NCBI GenBank assembly: GCA_037349105.1
Contig: JAYJMM010000065.1
Span: 682,001 to 746,000, forward strand
Reading direction: 5' to 3'
DNA: 64,000 bases
DNA from: Limnomonas spitsbergensis
Lineage: Eukaryota > Chlorophyta > Chlorophyceae > Chlamydomonadales
Position numbers and translations under genes: made by a program. Below the pieces are notes generated by a model that saw nothing but the letters and a program-made list of their open reading frames with translations, searched no databases and was not told the origin of the DNA. This document shows positions 1-9,844 of this stretch, one piece after another. Each line of letters starts with the position of its first letter. Position 1 is the stretch's first letter.

Positions 1-62
1 CCATGACAAGCAGCAACCTGTATTCCTTGCCCTCATGCATTTTAAATTAGCAGTGCCGTGAA

Positions 63-275
63 TGCACTTTGGCTGCTGATGTACTTCCGGCCTGTGATGT
101 ACTGTCCGCCTTTGATGTACTGTTGGTCGTTAATTCACTTTGGCTGCTGATGTACTGCCGGCCTGTGATGTACTGTCAGCATGTGATGTACTGTCGGCCG
201 TTAATGCACTTTGGCTGCTGATGTACTGCTGGCCTGTGATGTACTTCTTTGCCGAGTGCTTGTGTCCCATTCCCT
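63..275. repeat. Tandem repeat, 71-bp unit, three copies
   Basis: The motif CACTTTGGCTGCTGATGTAC recurs with a 71-bp period (unit starts near 63, 134 and 205). Inside each unit the decamer TGATGTACTG is itself repeated two or three times. No gene is visible in it. Confidence 0.85.
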
Positions 276-420
276 CTGGCATCCCTCACTGGATGCGGTG
301 GCATTACTTTTGCTCCAAGTCCTTGTGTCCAATGCCCTCCTTCCTTCCTACCTGAATGCAGTGGCGGTGCATGTCAGGTCTTCAACGCTCGAGCTTCTAC
401 AAGCCGCGTTTCGTCATTGT

Positions 421-640
421 CATGCCGCATCGACCCTTCCCCAAACAAAAGGTGGGACGAAAAGTGGGGCAAAAGGTGGGACAAAAGGTGGGTCACCATG
501 AGGTTGTGATGCCGCATCGACCCATCTCCAAACAAAATGTGGGACGAAAAGTGGGGGGAAAGGTGGGACAAAAGGTGGGTCACCATTAGGTTGTCATGCC
601 GCATCGACCCTTCCCCAAGCAAAAGGTGGGACGAAAAATG
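421..640. repeat. Tandem repeat, 87-bp unit, about 2.5 copies
   Basis: The motif ATGCCGCATCGACCC recurs at about 421, 508 and 595, each followed by several AAAGGTGGGACRAAA-like subrepeats. The last copy runs into the left direct repeat of the 605-1390 unit. Confidence 0.85.
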
Positions 641-798
641 CTGAATGTCAAACCTGTATCCAAAACCCTCATCCCTATACTCATAAATTTAAACTCGGCT
701 TCCACAAGCCACATGTGGACATGTGGATACCATCGGGTTGCACTAGGGAAGTTACAGCCGATCGGCGGCCGAAGATTTTGGGACGAAAAGAAAAATAG

Positions 799-905
799 CC
801 GAAAGCCCCGGCAGGGGCTTTCGGTGGTAGCCGAAAGAAAAAAAGGGGGACTGCGGCCGTAGGCCGTAAGTTATCGACAGCTGGGTTCGGCCGAAGGCCG
901 AACCC
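799..905. other. Cluster of three perfect GC-rich hairpins
   Basis: 799-824 is an 11-bp perfect stem (CCGAAAGCCCC) with a GGCA loop. 854-866 is a 5-bp stem with loop GTA. 883-905 is a 10-bp perfect stem (GGGTTCGGCC) with loop GAA. All three lie within 110 bp just upstream of the 94-codon ORF. None is followed by a T run, so they are not bacterial-type terminators. Confidence 0.75.
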
Positions 906-974
906 CGACCGCGGTTTGGCCAAAGTTTGTTTAACTTAGTCGAGGTGAAACAGCGGCCGACCAGTAATATCGAA

Positions 975-1259
975 ATGTCAGATCCAGACTTTGACATGTT
1001 CGACGAAGTGCAGCATCTTGTAGCCGTAGGGGCTGCGCAACCGGGTGGGCCTCCACCTATCCTTCGCCAAGGTACCCTTCTCAGCACCTTTCAGCGATTA
1101 CCACCGACCGAGGTGCAACTGGCAGCCCGAGAAAAGACAATTGAAAAGATAGTCGACAAACAAGTAGCCCAAGAACAGGCAGCTCAACAGCAGGCAGCCC
1201 AGGATACGGAGGTGCAGCCAGAAGACCATGCGGAGGAGGCAGGCGAAGTGGAGCATTGA
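975..1259 (+). CDS. Hypothetical 94-aa protein, acidic N-terminus and Gln/Ala-rich helix
   Basis: I do not recognise this protein. The open frame starts at ATG 975, ends at TGA 1257-1259 and is not made of tandem repeats, unlike almost every other long frame nearby. The first 15 residues are acidic and aromatic (MSDPDFDMFDEVQHL). The middle has a Pro/Gly-rich turn, then LSTFQRLPPTEVQLAAREK. Residues about 60-85 look like a charged, Gln/Ala-rich helix that could form a coiled coil, and the tail is acidic. The frame extends upstream through 927 without a stop, but ATG 975 is the first good start. It lies between diverged direct repeats and downstream of three hairpins, so it may belong to a small mobile element or be a surviving exon. 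A chance ORF remains possible. Confidence 0.4.
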   Translation: MSDPDFDMFDEVQHLVAVGAAQPGGPPPILRQGTLLSTFQRLPPTEVQLAAREKTIEKIVDKQVAQEQAAQQQAAQDTEVQPEDHAEEAGEVEH

Positions 1260-1390
1260 CCCTTGCACTGACCCTTCCTCAAGCAAGTGCTGCATGTTCA
1301 ACCCGTAATCCCAAACCCTAATCCCCATACTCGTCACCCTAAGCTCGACTTTCAAGAGGCACATGTGGTCACCATGAGGTTTCACTGAAC

Positions 1391-1790
1391 CTCCCTCAAG
1401 CGAGTGGGGTACCGGGGGCTGAACTGTAAGCCCTTAGCCTAAAGCCCATCGCCTGAACCCCCTCGCCTAACCCCCTCTGTGTTTCGTCATTGTGGTGGCG
1501 TACCACTCCTTGATGAGGCACCAAGGCGGAACACGGGCAGCTCAGTCACAAGGGTCACAAACATAAACCCTGAACCCTCACCCTTTTGACGCCTGATGAA
1601 CTCGAAAAGCTGCAACATCTGCAGATTCCGTTTTTTTTTATTACGTGCTGTATCCCGCTCCCCTGTCTTCACTGGCTTTTCACTGGCTGTCCTTCTGTTC
1701 ATTTCGTGCCCGTTCCGGATTACGGGCACCTGTCCCATGCATTCATTGTGATGCTCCACTGAACTGTTCAAACTTCACCACCTCCCCAGG
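1391..1790. other. Stretch without recognised gene
   Basis: A mix of short CCCTAAACC-like motifs (1420-1480) and unremarkable sequence. No convincing coding segment is seen. The 5' exons of the RING gene would have to lie here or outside the window, but I could not identify them. Confidence 0.5.
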
Positions 1791-1850
1791 GCCATGTTCC
1801 GCCGGACTATTCACACTTCACCAACTCCCCAAACTTCACCACCTCCCCAG

Positions 1851-1997
1851 GGCCATGCTCCGCCGGAGCGGCGCTTGATCTGCATCTACGGGGACCGCGA
1901 TGGCCTGGTGCCCAAGTGCTGGGTCCCCAAGTGCTGGGCCTGGCTGGACGGCGCGGCGGCTTTCAAGGCAGGCAGGGACGGCTCAGAGGCTGTCCTG
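1851..1997 (+). CDS. RING gene, internal exon A
   Basis: The acceptor is CCTCCCCAG at 1842-1850 and the donor is GTGGGT at 1998, both phase 0. The 49 codons include a 15-bp in-frame duplication (VPKCW twice). A copy of the same acceptor plus the first exon bases (CAGGGCCATGTTCCGCCGG) lies about 60 bp upstream at 1790-1808. This exon is less certain than B and C. Confidence 0.5.
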
Positions 1998-4617
1998 GTG
2001 GGTTCAAGATCTGGGGGGGGGTCAAGATCAGGGGGGTTCAACATCAGGGGGGGTCAAGATCAGGGGGGGTCAAGATCTGGGGGGGTCAAGATCTGGGGGG
2101 GGTCAAGATCAGGGGGGGTCAAGATCTGGGGGGGGTCAAGGTCAGGGGGAGTCAAGATCAGGGGGGGTCAAGATCGGGGGGGGGTCAAGATCGGGGGGGT
2201 CAAGATCAGGGGGGGGTCAAGATCAGGGAAGGGGCCAAGATCTGGGGGGGGTCAAGATCAGGGGGGTTCAAGATCAGGGGGGGGTCAAGATCAGGGGGGG
2301 TCAAGATCAGGGGGGGGTCAAGATCTGGGGGGGTCAAGATCAGGGGGGGGGTCAAGATCTGGGGGGGTCAAGATCAGGGGGGTTCAAGATCAGGGGGGGG
2401 TCAAGATCAGGGGGGGGGGGTCAAGATCAGGGGGGGTCAAGATCTGGGGGGGTCAACATCAGGGGGGGGGGGAGATCAGGGGGGGGTTCAAGATCAGGGG
2501 GGGGTCAAGATCTGGGGGGGGTCCAGATTTGGGGGTGGGCCAAGATCTGATTGGTCAAGATCTGGGGTTGGGGCCAACATCGGGGGCTCAAGATCTGGGG
2601 TTCATCACACACACACACACCCTCTTACCCACACACACACCCTCTTACCCCATCACCCCTCCCTGTCCAAGATGCTGCTGCTATTCAGCGCCTCACACTG
2701 GGCCACACTTCTCACACTTCCCCCTACCTTCCATGCTTCTGCCATTCAGAGCCTCACCCCCTCCCCCCCCCCCCTCCCTGTTTTCCTTGCTGTTCAGCGC
2801 CTCACACCTTACCACGCCTCCCCCCCGGAAAGCCTCACCTCCCCCTACCCTCCATGGTTCTGCCATCCAGGGCCTAACCACCTCCCCCCCTACCCTCCCC
2901 TGTTATCCTTGTTTCTCAACGCCTCACACCTTACCACACCTCTCCCCCATAAACCCTCACCCTCCCTGTTATCCTTGTTTTCCAGCGCCTCACCCCGGGC
3001 CACACGTCTCTCACTGGCAACCCATTCACCCGCATCGCCAATGGTGGCATCTGCCTCTTCCTGCAAAAGTCCTTTAAAGGCCGGCAGGCACCCCCTGCTG
3101 CGTCCTCAGCCAGGCCCGGCGCCCCCTCCCCCGCCGAGGCAGGCCCAGAGGCCCAGTGGATGCGCCTCCTCCGGGTCTGCCGCCTGAACCCCGGCATGGT
3201 CCTGCCAAGCCTGTCCCCCTTCCTGGACTCCAACATATCGGGGAGCCATGTGCCCGCTGGTATGCTAGTATTGACGCCACCAGCGGCGGGAGCAGCGGCG
3301 GAGAACATCTCGCGCTACGAATTAGCTCCGTTGGGCGCACCGTCGCCGGCCACAAACAGAGAAACTGCTGCGGCGGCGGCGGCGGCGGCCCCCGCAGCTG
3401 GCGTGAGGCACTCCCGTCATCGGAGTGACGTCGGCAGGCCCGTGCTCCCCGCCTTGCCTTCCACGTCTCTGCCTCCTCCCCCATGCCTCGCGAGGGCGGA
3501 CACGACCAGCGGCCGATATGTGTCCGCCACCGTCCCTCCTTGGCCGGCACTACAGGATGTACCGCAGACCGCTGTACGGTGGAGCGCTGACGGCGGCGGC
3601 GGCGGCAGCGCCGCCGCCGCTGCCTCCCTTGCTTTTGCTGCACCGTTCGGTTACATTCAGCCACACCAGCCTCCAACGGCGGCTGGGTCGGCCCAGAGCC
3701 AGTATCCAAATCTTGTCAACGGCGTCCTGGCCATGTCGGCCGCCCTTCCCTCCGCTCCGCCGCGTCCGCTGGGTCCTGCCGCCCCCGCTCTCCCGCCTCC
3801 CCTGCATTTGGCCTCCCGCAGCCAACACGATGCTGGGCCCAGCGGCGGGCTGCCCTCGCCCGCGCCGTCTGCTTCGGTGCGCGACTGCGCCTGCCTTTGG
3901 CCCTCCAGCTACCAACAGCCACAGCAGCCGGAGTGGTCCATGCCTACTGTTGCGGAGAAGTGTCAACCATCAGCGCCACCTGCTCCTAGAAGCGTCCCGG
4001 AGTGGAACCCTTTCGCACCGACAGTTGATGACACTGAGGGCTCATATTGTGTCATTTGCCTGTCAGCGCCTCAGCAGGTGAGAGAAGCACAGGTTTGAGG
4101 TGCAATTCAGCTACAGGTTTGAGGCACAATTTAGCTACAGGTTTGAAGTACAATGAGCTACAGGTTTGTGGTACAATTTAGCTACAAGTTTGAGGTACAA
4201 TTCAGCTGCACGTTTGAGGTACAATTTAGCTACAAGTTTGAGGTACAACTTAGCTACAAGTTTGAGGTACAATTCAGCTGCAGGTTTGAGGTACAATTTA
4301 GCTACAAGTTTGAGGTACAATTCAGCTGCAGGTTCGAGGTACAATTTAGCTACAGGTTTGAGGTACAATTCAGCTGCAGGTTCGAGGTACAATTCAGCTA
4401 CAGGTTGATGTACACAAATCGAAGCCCCTCTCCCTTCTTCCCTGCAGGGAAATTGACCCGCCCCTCCCCGCCCCCTGCCCCCCCCCTACAGGCTGGCTTC
4501 CTTCACGGCTCCTCGGTGCATCGCTGCGTGTGCAACGCCTGCTCCCTTTTCATACATGTCGGCCAAGCATGCCCAGTCTGCAGAGAACCCGTCGAGAAGG
4601 TGCTCTGCGTCTTCTGA
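1851..4617 (+). CDS. RING-finger protein with MDM2-type C2H2C4 RING, putative E3 ubiquitin ligase (5' end not found)
   Basis: Three exons (1851-1997, 2986-4077, 4492-4617) join in phase 0 to 454 codons and a TGA stop. The last 50 residues form a RING finger with the spacing C-x2-C-x10-H-x4-H-x3-C-x2-C-x9-C-x2-C (C404, C407, H418, H423, C427, C430, C440, C443). This is the MDM2-like C2H2C4 arrangement, and it ends in the hydrophobic tail VEKVLCVF that such RINGs use for dimerisation. The family transfers ubiquitin from an E2 to substrates; no substrate can be inferred here. The RING is split by the second intron between CVICLSAPQQ and AGFLHGSS. Residues about 120-390 are Ala/Pro/Ser/Gly-rich and probably disordered. 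The N-terminal 49 residues (ICIYGDRDGLVPKCW, with a tandem VPKCW duplication) and the TGNPFTRIANGGICLFL segment match no domain I can name. The true start is missing. Confidence 0.75.
1998..2985 (+). repeat. RING gene intron A: G-rich 17-bp array, CA repeat and decoy acceptors
   Basis: 2000-2590 is a tandem array of a roughly 17-bp unit, GTCAAGATCAGGGGGG with variants, so the + strand carries dozens of G6-G10 runs. 2608-2652 is a CA-rich microsatellite. 2675-2985 holds several degenerate copies of the acceptor of exon B (TTCAGCGCCTCACAC-like, at about 2686, 2747, 2793 and 2917) before the functional-looking one at 2985. Confidence 0.8.
2986..4077 (+). CDS. RING gene, exon B (long disordered region and first RING cysteines)
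   Basis: The acceptor is TTGTTTTCCAG ending at 2985 and the donor CAG/GTGAGA is at 4078. The 364 codons are open in a single frame. There is a short conserved-looking N-terminal part (RLTPGHTSLTGNPF, then ICLFLQKSFKGR), a poly-Ala run near 3370-3392, a Gly/Ala run near 3590-3625, and the C-terminal CVICLSAPQQ that opens the RING. Confidence 0.7.
4084..4412 (+). repeat. RING gene intron B: 24-bp tandem array
   Basis: About 13 copies of a 24-bp unit containing GTTTGAGGTACAATT and alternating AGCTACAG or AGCTGCAG. The array begins six bases after the donor site, and each unit repeats a CAGGTTTGAG donor-like string. The unit length is a multiple of three, which gives spurious open frames on both strands. 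Confidence 0.9.
4492..4617 (+). CDS. RING gene, terminal exon C
   Basis: The acceptor is CCCCCCCTACAG ending at 4491, phase 0. It encodes the histidine and C-terminal cysteine ligands of the RING (HGSSVHRCVCNAC and CPVC) and the stop TGA at 4615-4617. Confidence 0.85.
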   Translation, partial: AGFLHGSSVHRCVCNACSLFIHVGQACPVCREPVEKVLCVF

Positions 4618-5690
4618 TTGTCGCCCCCCCCCCCAAGGCACTGCATCTCTTTATTTTGCTTCGACTTCATCCAAGTTTGAAAAAGGCTGCCCATCCCTTG
4701 AAACATGTGACGCGAACACAGAGATGAAATAGCCCGGGTGCGCATGTGGACCTCATTGCCACCACTACAAGGCACTGCAGATCCTTCCTCGACTACACAT
4801 ACTACTAGGCACTCATCCCCATGTTCCACACTTAAAAATATGTATATATTGTATATAGGACCGAGGGAGCTTGGCAATGGATTATTTTTTCATGGTGACC
4901 ACGCACGTGCACTAGTGACCCCGCTTGTACCGGTTTACGAGCACATGCCCCATTTATGAAATGTGATACTCGGTTGGACTGTCCAACCTTCACAAATCTC
5001 ACGAGGTGCATGCTGTATTTGTTTCGTTCATTTGTGTGCCTTGGGCTGTGTATGTTCATTCTTCCATTGTCTCAGATGTGTTCGCTTCCTGTTCTCGACT
5101 GAGGACACAGCCATTAGCCCTCTAGCGCCCCAAGGCCTGAATGTTTTGTGACACGTCAAGTTGAGCATGGCGTCCGTAAAGCGTTTCACTTGGCATTGAC
5201 GATGTGATCAACACCTGCTAAGTTGGACCATGCCATCCGTTCTTTTTTTTAACATTTCCTTTGGTACTTACGTTATTGACCATGGTATTTAAGCTACTTA
5301 GTAATTCAAGCACTTCGATTAAAAATGGAGCAGAGACAACTGGCAAGTCAGCAGCCCTAGGTTCATGGTTGTATGCTCATCCCCTCGTTATGCCCAGCCA
5401 TTACAGGATGCACAACACATTCAGTTGTATGTTTTTCTTCACTAATGCGACTACATTAAGAATAACTTTAATAAGTGATTTACGTGGCTTCGGGATTCCA
5501 AATCGTTTGCGCAGTAGTTCACTAGAACCCTCCTTGGCCGGATTTTTTCATATGGGCTGCCCCCTTGGTAATCGGCAAATTATGGCCGGGCATTTCCGTT
5601 TGGGTTTCGGTGTCTGGAGATCTTGGGGCCATATTCTCAATTTGAAAAAAATGTTTGCTTGGCCCCTTGCTTATGTTGAACCCCTCTTTG
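4618..5690. other. Intergenic stretch, probable 3' UTR and unrecognised sequence
   Basis: This has lower GC than its surroundings and no repeat array. 4835-4858 is an AT-rich tract. I see no convincing gene. From about 5260 an open frame runs into the retroelement remnant, but its first 140 codons show no family signature. Confidence 0.5.
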
Positions 5691-5699
5691 ACAGCCGTG

Positions 5700-7240
5700 T
5701 AAGTGCCAAAGTGAGCGCGAAAATGTGTAAAGGCAACCCAGCTGTGTTCTGCTACATCATGGACATGCTGGCAGACATCACGAAGAGGTTAAGCCAACTG
5801 ACACGTGAAAATGTGCCGGTTGAGTTCTATAAAGTAAAGGCACATAATGGGGATATGGGCAACGAAACGGTGGACACAAACGCAAGAAAGCAGCCACGCT
5901 CGAAGGAAAGTCATGACGGTGAATGTTTCCCCCAACCCCTCGTGCCGAAACAGTTACTGGCTGTTCAGCAGGCCCAGCGAGCCTACCTAGGACACCACTG
6001 ATACAATGCCCCAGAGCCTTGAAAACCTAAGGGGGGCACTCCACACTCACATGTATGAGAGGTGCAGATTGGGGCAGTTCGACACGACTGTGTTTCCAGG
6101 GCTGGCAAAATATCAATAACGTTACACCTCTGGGCCAGCTCAAAGCTCGGCCGCATGGGCGCCCAACTGTTCAGAAGGGAGTAAATAGAGTAAAGAAGGA
6201 ACTAAAAGGAAGAGAGGTGGAAATGAACAAAAGGAGAGGCCGGGAATGCAACGAAGACCATGTCCAACACCTGAGTTCCACTAGAGACTAACCCTCAACA
6301 AAGTCTCTAAAAAAGTTAAACCTGGCAATGGATAAAGGCCCAAGCTGTTGGTGCAATCAGCAACAGCTTCCTGACTCATCCTGCCATCACTCTATCCGAA
6401 GGGAAGAACATGCTGAAGTGGCGGCATGGGTGTCAATGTAATAACAAGCTGGCGCACAGGTACGGCAAAAGCAACACAGACAAGTGCCCTATGTGTGGAC
6501 ATCCGGACAGTGCAGGACATATCACTGGGGTCTGGGGCATGCCAACGCCCAGAAATGAAAAAACTGTAAAATGACCGGCAGCACCACACGGGGCGAATAT
6601 TGTTAAGGGCCGTTTCGAAGGGCAGCATGGGGGGAGACCTCGTAATGGCTGACCTTGGACCAGCAAATACATGTGAAAAGGCAGGCGCACCTGTAATGCT
6701 GTGCAACAAAAACGAAAGACATGGTAACGAAAGACATGTTAATAGGGCTCAATACAAAGCCCGGGGAGGAAAAGAAGCTGCAACCCGTAATCATGCTTGT
6801 CCAACACAAAGCTAACAACGCAGGTACAACCATTTATATCGTTGAGTTCAAATACTCCAGAGATACCGACCCTACCTGAAAAGCAGCTCGTAGCTTGCAA
6901 AAACCAGCATGTCCTCATTATTGAGAAACTCATGCAAAGTGGATACATGCAGTTCAACACCAAGCTTGTCCCCGTCTTAATCGGGACGTCAGGCACATTC
7001 TATCTCGAGCACACCCTTCAGAGCATTCAGCATTTGGGCTTGTCCACCTACCATGCGGAAGATTGCGCACAGAAAATGCCTGTCAATGGCATGACACCTC
7101 TTGGCCAATGCAAGTGCAAGCTATTAAATACCTCTAAAGCATCGTGCGTACAAGGCAAAGAATTGTTTACTGCCCCACTGGACCTGCTAAAACCGGAAAA
7201 ACAAATCAGAACCGCAAGCCGCCGTAATCAATTATGATGT
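5700..7240 (+). pseudogene. Decayed non-LTR retrotransposon: RNase H, zinc-finger and nuclease-like C-terminal part
   Basis: Several conserved blocks of an algal LINE ORF2 C-terminus follow in order but in different frames. 5740-5890 has the end of an RNase H domain, including FYKVKAHNGDMGNETVD with the catalytic His and the final Asp. 6020-6120 has a linker. 6368-6535 has NNKLAHRYGKSNTDKCPMC followed by a His (a CxxC..H..H-type finger). 6560-6720 reads HHTGRILLRAVSKGSMGG then VMADLG, a block typical of this group after the finger. 6825-7100 reads IYIVEFKYSRDTDPT, a stop, then KLVPVLIGTSGTFY, which resembles a PD-(D/E)xK-like fold. Stops (TGA 5999, TGA near 6877) and frameshifts show that it is dead. 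Reverse transcriptase is not visible, so the copy is 5' truncated or older than I can read. Confidence 0.7.
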
Positions 7241-7249
7241 GTCTTCTTT

Positions 7250-7345
7250 TTCTCACGGTAACGGCGCGGATGTGGCTTCGGCCCAGGCTGCGCTGTTTCC
7301 TTAACTCTCACGCCCCCCACGGGGCGTAGCTTTCTTTCTTTCTTC
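7250..7345 (+). repeat. Probable LINE 3' end, shared in antisense with intron 10 of the exportin gene
   Basis: GGATGTGGCTTCGGCCCAGG, then GCGCTGTTTCCTTAACTCTC, then ACGGGGCGTAGCTTTCTTTC, is the reverse complement, with few mismatches, of 25529-25613. Its place directly after the retroelement remnant suggests it is the element's 3' terminal region. Confidence 0.7.
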
Positions 7346-7790
7346 ATGGCCTACAACTGGGAGGGGCTGATGCTGCTAGCCATTTTGCTTGGCCCACTTG
7401 CTGTAGGCCAGCCAAGGTTTGGTCCCTAGCGGCCTGGTGACGGCCACCCAGCGGCCCATCATGGGGTGGCACACAAAAAAACGCTGGCTAATACAAACGC
7501 AGTTTTGTAATACAAAAATGAAGAACTCCTAAGCTACTGGTGATGTCATCTGGCATGATAATTTTGTTTCGGTAGGAGCTCGGGGCCGGGGTCAATGCCA
7601 TATTGACGTCACGCATGTGCTCAAAGAGGCGTGGCTGTGTTTGCGCCCAGCTGTCTAATTGAGAGAAAAGGAAACGGAAGGCACGAGGGGAAACAAACAC
7701 TATAGAGGAACACAAAGGAAAATGACCCTCCCCCCTCCCCAAAGGCAGTCTGGAGATTCCTCAGCCCCCTCTAACCAAGAAGGTAGGGTG
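7346..7790. other. Stretch without recognised gene
   Basis: This may be the tail of the retroelement or unique intergenic DNA. I see no coding block, RNA gene or array in it. Confidence 0.5.
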
Positions 7791-7874
7791 CTGGGAATAG
7801 ATGTGGGACACTGCACCCACTGGTAGGGCGCTGTGCATACGGGTAGGGCGCTGTGCATGCGGGTGGGGTGCTGC

Positions 7875-7978
7875 ACACACCGCTGTTGCTGTTGCTACTG
7901 CTGTTGTTACTGTTGCTACTGTTGCTACTGCTGTTACTGCTGCTTCTGTTGCTACTGCTGTAGTGCTGTTACTGTGCA
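7875..7978. repeat. Imperfect (GTT/GCT/ACT)n trinucleotide tract
   Basis: Repeated TGTTGCTACTGCTGTT strings sit between two blocks of the 20-bp repeat. Confidence 0.8.
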
Positions 7979-7979
7979 T

Positions 7980-8290
7980 GCATGTTAGGGCACTGTGTAT
8001 ACGGGTAAGGCAGTGTGCCTGCGGGTAGGGCAGTGTGCCTGCGGGTAGGGCAGTGTGCATGCGGGTATGGCAGTGTGCATGCGGGTAGGGCAGTGTGCAT
8101 GCGGGTAGGGCACTGTGCATGCGGGTAGGGCAGTGTGCATGCGGGTAGGGCAGTGTGCATGCGGGTAGGGCAGTGTGCATGCGGGTAGGGCACTGTGCAT
8201 GCGGGTAGGGCACTGTGCATGCGGGTAGGGCAGTGTGCATGCGGGTAGGGCACTGTGCATGCGGGTAGGGCACTGTGCATGCGGGTAGGG
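7980..8290. repeat. 20-bp tandem array, about 15 copies
   Basis: The unit is GCGGGTAGGGCAGTGTGCAT, with GCACTG/GCAGTG as the main variant. Some related units precede it at 7780-7870. Confidence 0.95.
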
Positions 8291-8750
8291 ACGAGCAAAC
8301 AAAACCAGCGGTGGTGCAAAAGTATCTTCCTTCATGGCTGGTCTCGCAATGTTGGGAGATGGTGGGCCTACACCCCTGGGTTTAAGCTTTATGCCAGAGA
8401 AATATCAATATCAATACGCCCAAGTTGTTTGGCAAACTGTCTACAGTTCCTAAGAGTGCACTAACAGGGCATGAATCACTTAGTACCATAGCTTGATCAA
8501 TACTCTTCTTGGGCCTCTTCATTGTGAGTGTGCCTAGTACAAACTTTCGGTCCATTTGAAATCAACGGAATACTACACAAGGGCCACAATGCCACATGGG
8601 CGTGAAAGGAGGGCCCAATTATTTTTTGAAGTCACACAGGGAGACACACCAAGTGTCATCGATTGAAACATTTTAGCATTACCGAGTTTAAGGGGTCTCT
8701 TAGTCGCTAGATCTAGAGATCCGAAGTGCGGGAAACTTCTGCTCGCCCCT
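8291..8750. other. Unique 460-bp spacer between the two 20-bp arrays
   Basis: Non-repetitive sequence with lower GC and no open frame or RNA structure that I can support. It looks like an insertion into, or a relic between, one originally continuous array. Confidence 0.5.
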
Positions 8751-9160
8751 AGCGGGTAGGGCACTGTGCATGCGGGTAGGGCACTGCAATCACAGGCAGG
8801 GCGCTGTGCTTGCGTTAGGGCACGGCACCCACTGGAAGGGCGCTATGCATGCGGCAAGGGCACGGCACCCACTGGAAGGGCGCTATGCATGCGGGAAGGG
8901 CGCGGCACCCACTGGCAGGGCGCAATGCATGCGGGTAGGGCGCGGCAGCCGCTGGAAGGGCGCTTTGCATGCGGTAGGTCGCTGTGCTTGCGGGTAGGGC
9001 GCTGCTCCCACTGGAAGGGCGCTGTGCATGCGGGTAGGGCGCTGTATGGCCTGTATCCACTGAAAGGGCGCTGTGCATGCGGTAGGTCGCTGTGCTTGCG
9101 GGTAGGGCGCTGCACCCACTGGAAGGGCGCTGTGTTCGTTGGTAGGATGCAGCAGCTGCA
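8751..9160. repeat. Diverged relative of the 20-bp array with about 40-bp composite units
   Basis: GCGGGTAGGGC and GCATGCGGGTAGGGC strings alternate with CACCCACTGGAAGGGCGCT-like blocks. The unit is more heterogeneous than at 7980-8290 but clearly shares the core. Confidence 0.85.
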
Positions 9161-9499
9161 GGAAAGGGCTATATTTTTTTTTGAATCCATTCGATGGCTG
9201 CATGACCGATCCCCCTCGCTGTCGTCTCCGCCATGCGCTGCAGTAACTGATGTACCCCATGGACAACTGTGAAGTTCATCTGGCAGGAGGCAGCTTCGTG
9301 GCCAGTATTAGATCATGGGCTGTGCGAACTCCTGATCAGTACGTCTATTAATGGTGAAGAAACGGAACATTTTACGTCCGGTTGCGGTGTGTCACGATAT
9401 GTGCATTTCATTCCTATGAAGTCCAGACCAGGAGATCTTGACAGACCGGGGACCCAAGCTTTTGTGGTACGGGGGTTGTTAGAAAGAAAGAAAGAAAAC

Positions 9500-9769
9500 G
9501 CCTGAGCGTGGCTTATATAACGGCGTGTTATATAACGGGAGACGGTTCGTGTTTCGGAGCCACTGGGTGCGAACGCAGCGGGAGATGACGCCCCGAAATG
9601 CGCGGTCCCACCCTCAGTTGTGTTCCTAGCTACTTCTTGACGCTGCATAAAATTCTGCTGCACGCCATTCGACCATCCCTTGTTTACCTAGACGTACAGA
9701 TCGGGTCGAAACTCAGCTGCATGGGTGGCATGTAAAGAGCAGCATCGAAGGAAACTTTCGCCAATAACC
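9500..9769 (+). promoter_or_regulatory. Candidate promoter and 5' UTR of the exportin gene
   Basis: Two identical TTATATAACGG boxes (9513-9523 and 9528-9538, 15 bp apart) lie about 240 bp upstream of the start codon in otherwise non-repetitive DNA. They fit a TATA element, duplicated. The transcription start cannot be placed. Confidence 0.4.
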
Positions 9770-9844
9770 ATGAACCCTCCGGAGGCGACGCAGTACTCGC
9801 TGCCACAGCTGGAGGCGCTTTGCGAGCGCTTGTACACTGCACAG
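9770..9844 (+). CDS. XPO7: XPO7 exon 1 (residues 1-25)
   Basis: ATG 9770 in the context AATAACCATGAAC, ending LCERLYTAQ; donor GTGACG at 9845, phase 0. The leucine-rich helix [13 protein letters not shown] matches the N-terminus of exportin-7 proteins. Confidence 0.9.

Larger units (their letters stand above)
605..1390 (+). repeat. Unit flanked by diverged direct repeats (possible small mobile element)
   Basis: The stretch at about 605-745 and the stretch at about 1269-1387 are clearly related: both contain in order CCTTCCYCAAGCAA, TGCTGMATGT, a CATCCCTATACTC-like segment, CACATGTGG and a final GGTTKCACT. Identity is roughly 70-75% by eye. Between them lie three GC-rich hairpins and a 94-codon ORF. 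The direct repeats could be ancient terminal repeats or part of the local tandem duplication that also made the 87-bp repeat. I cannot tell which. Confidence 0.5.

Noticed and set aside
799..905. Rho-independent terminators
   Set aside because: The hairpins lack a following T run and the context is eukaryotic.
3074..3966. Antisense genes opposite the RING exon B
   Set aside because: The + frame ends in an intact RING that continues across a phase-matched intron; antisense frames are Arg/Gly-rich shadows of a GC-rich exon.
7761..9266. Cys/His-rich repeat proteins on both strands
   Set aside because: 20-bp and 40-bp arrays; frames shift with unit changes, no start context or splice logic.
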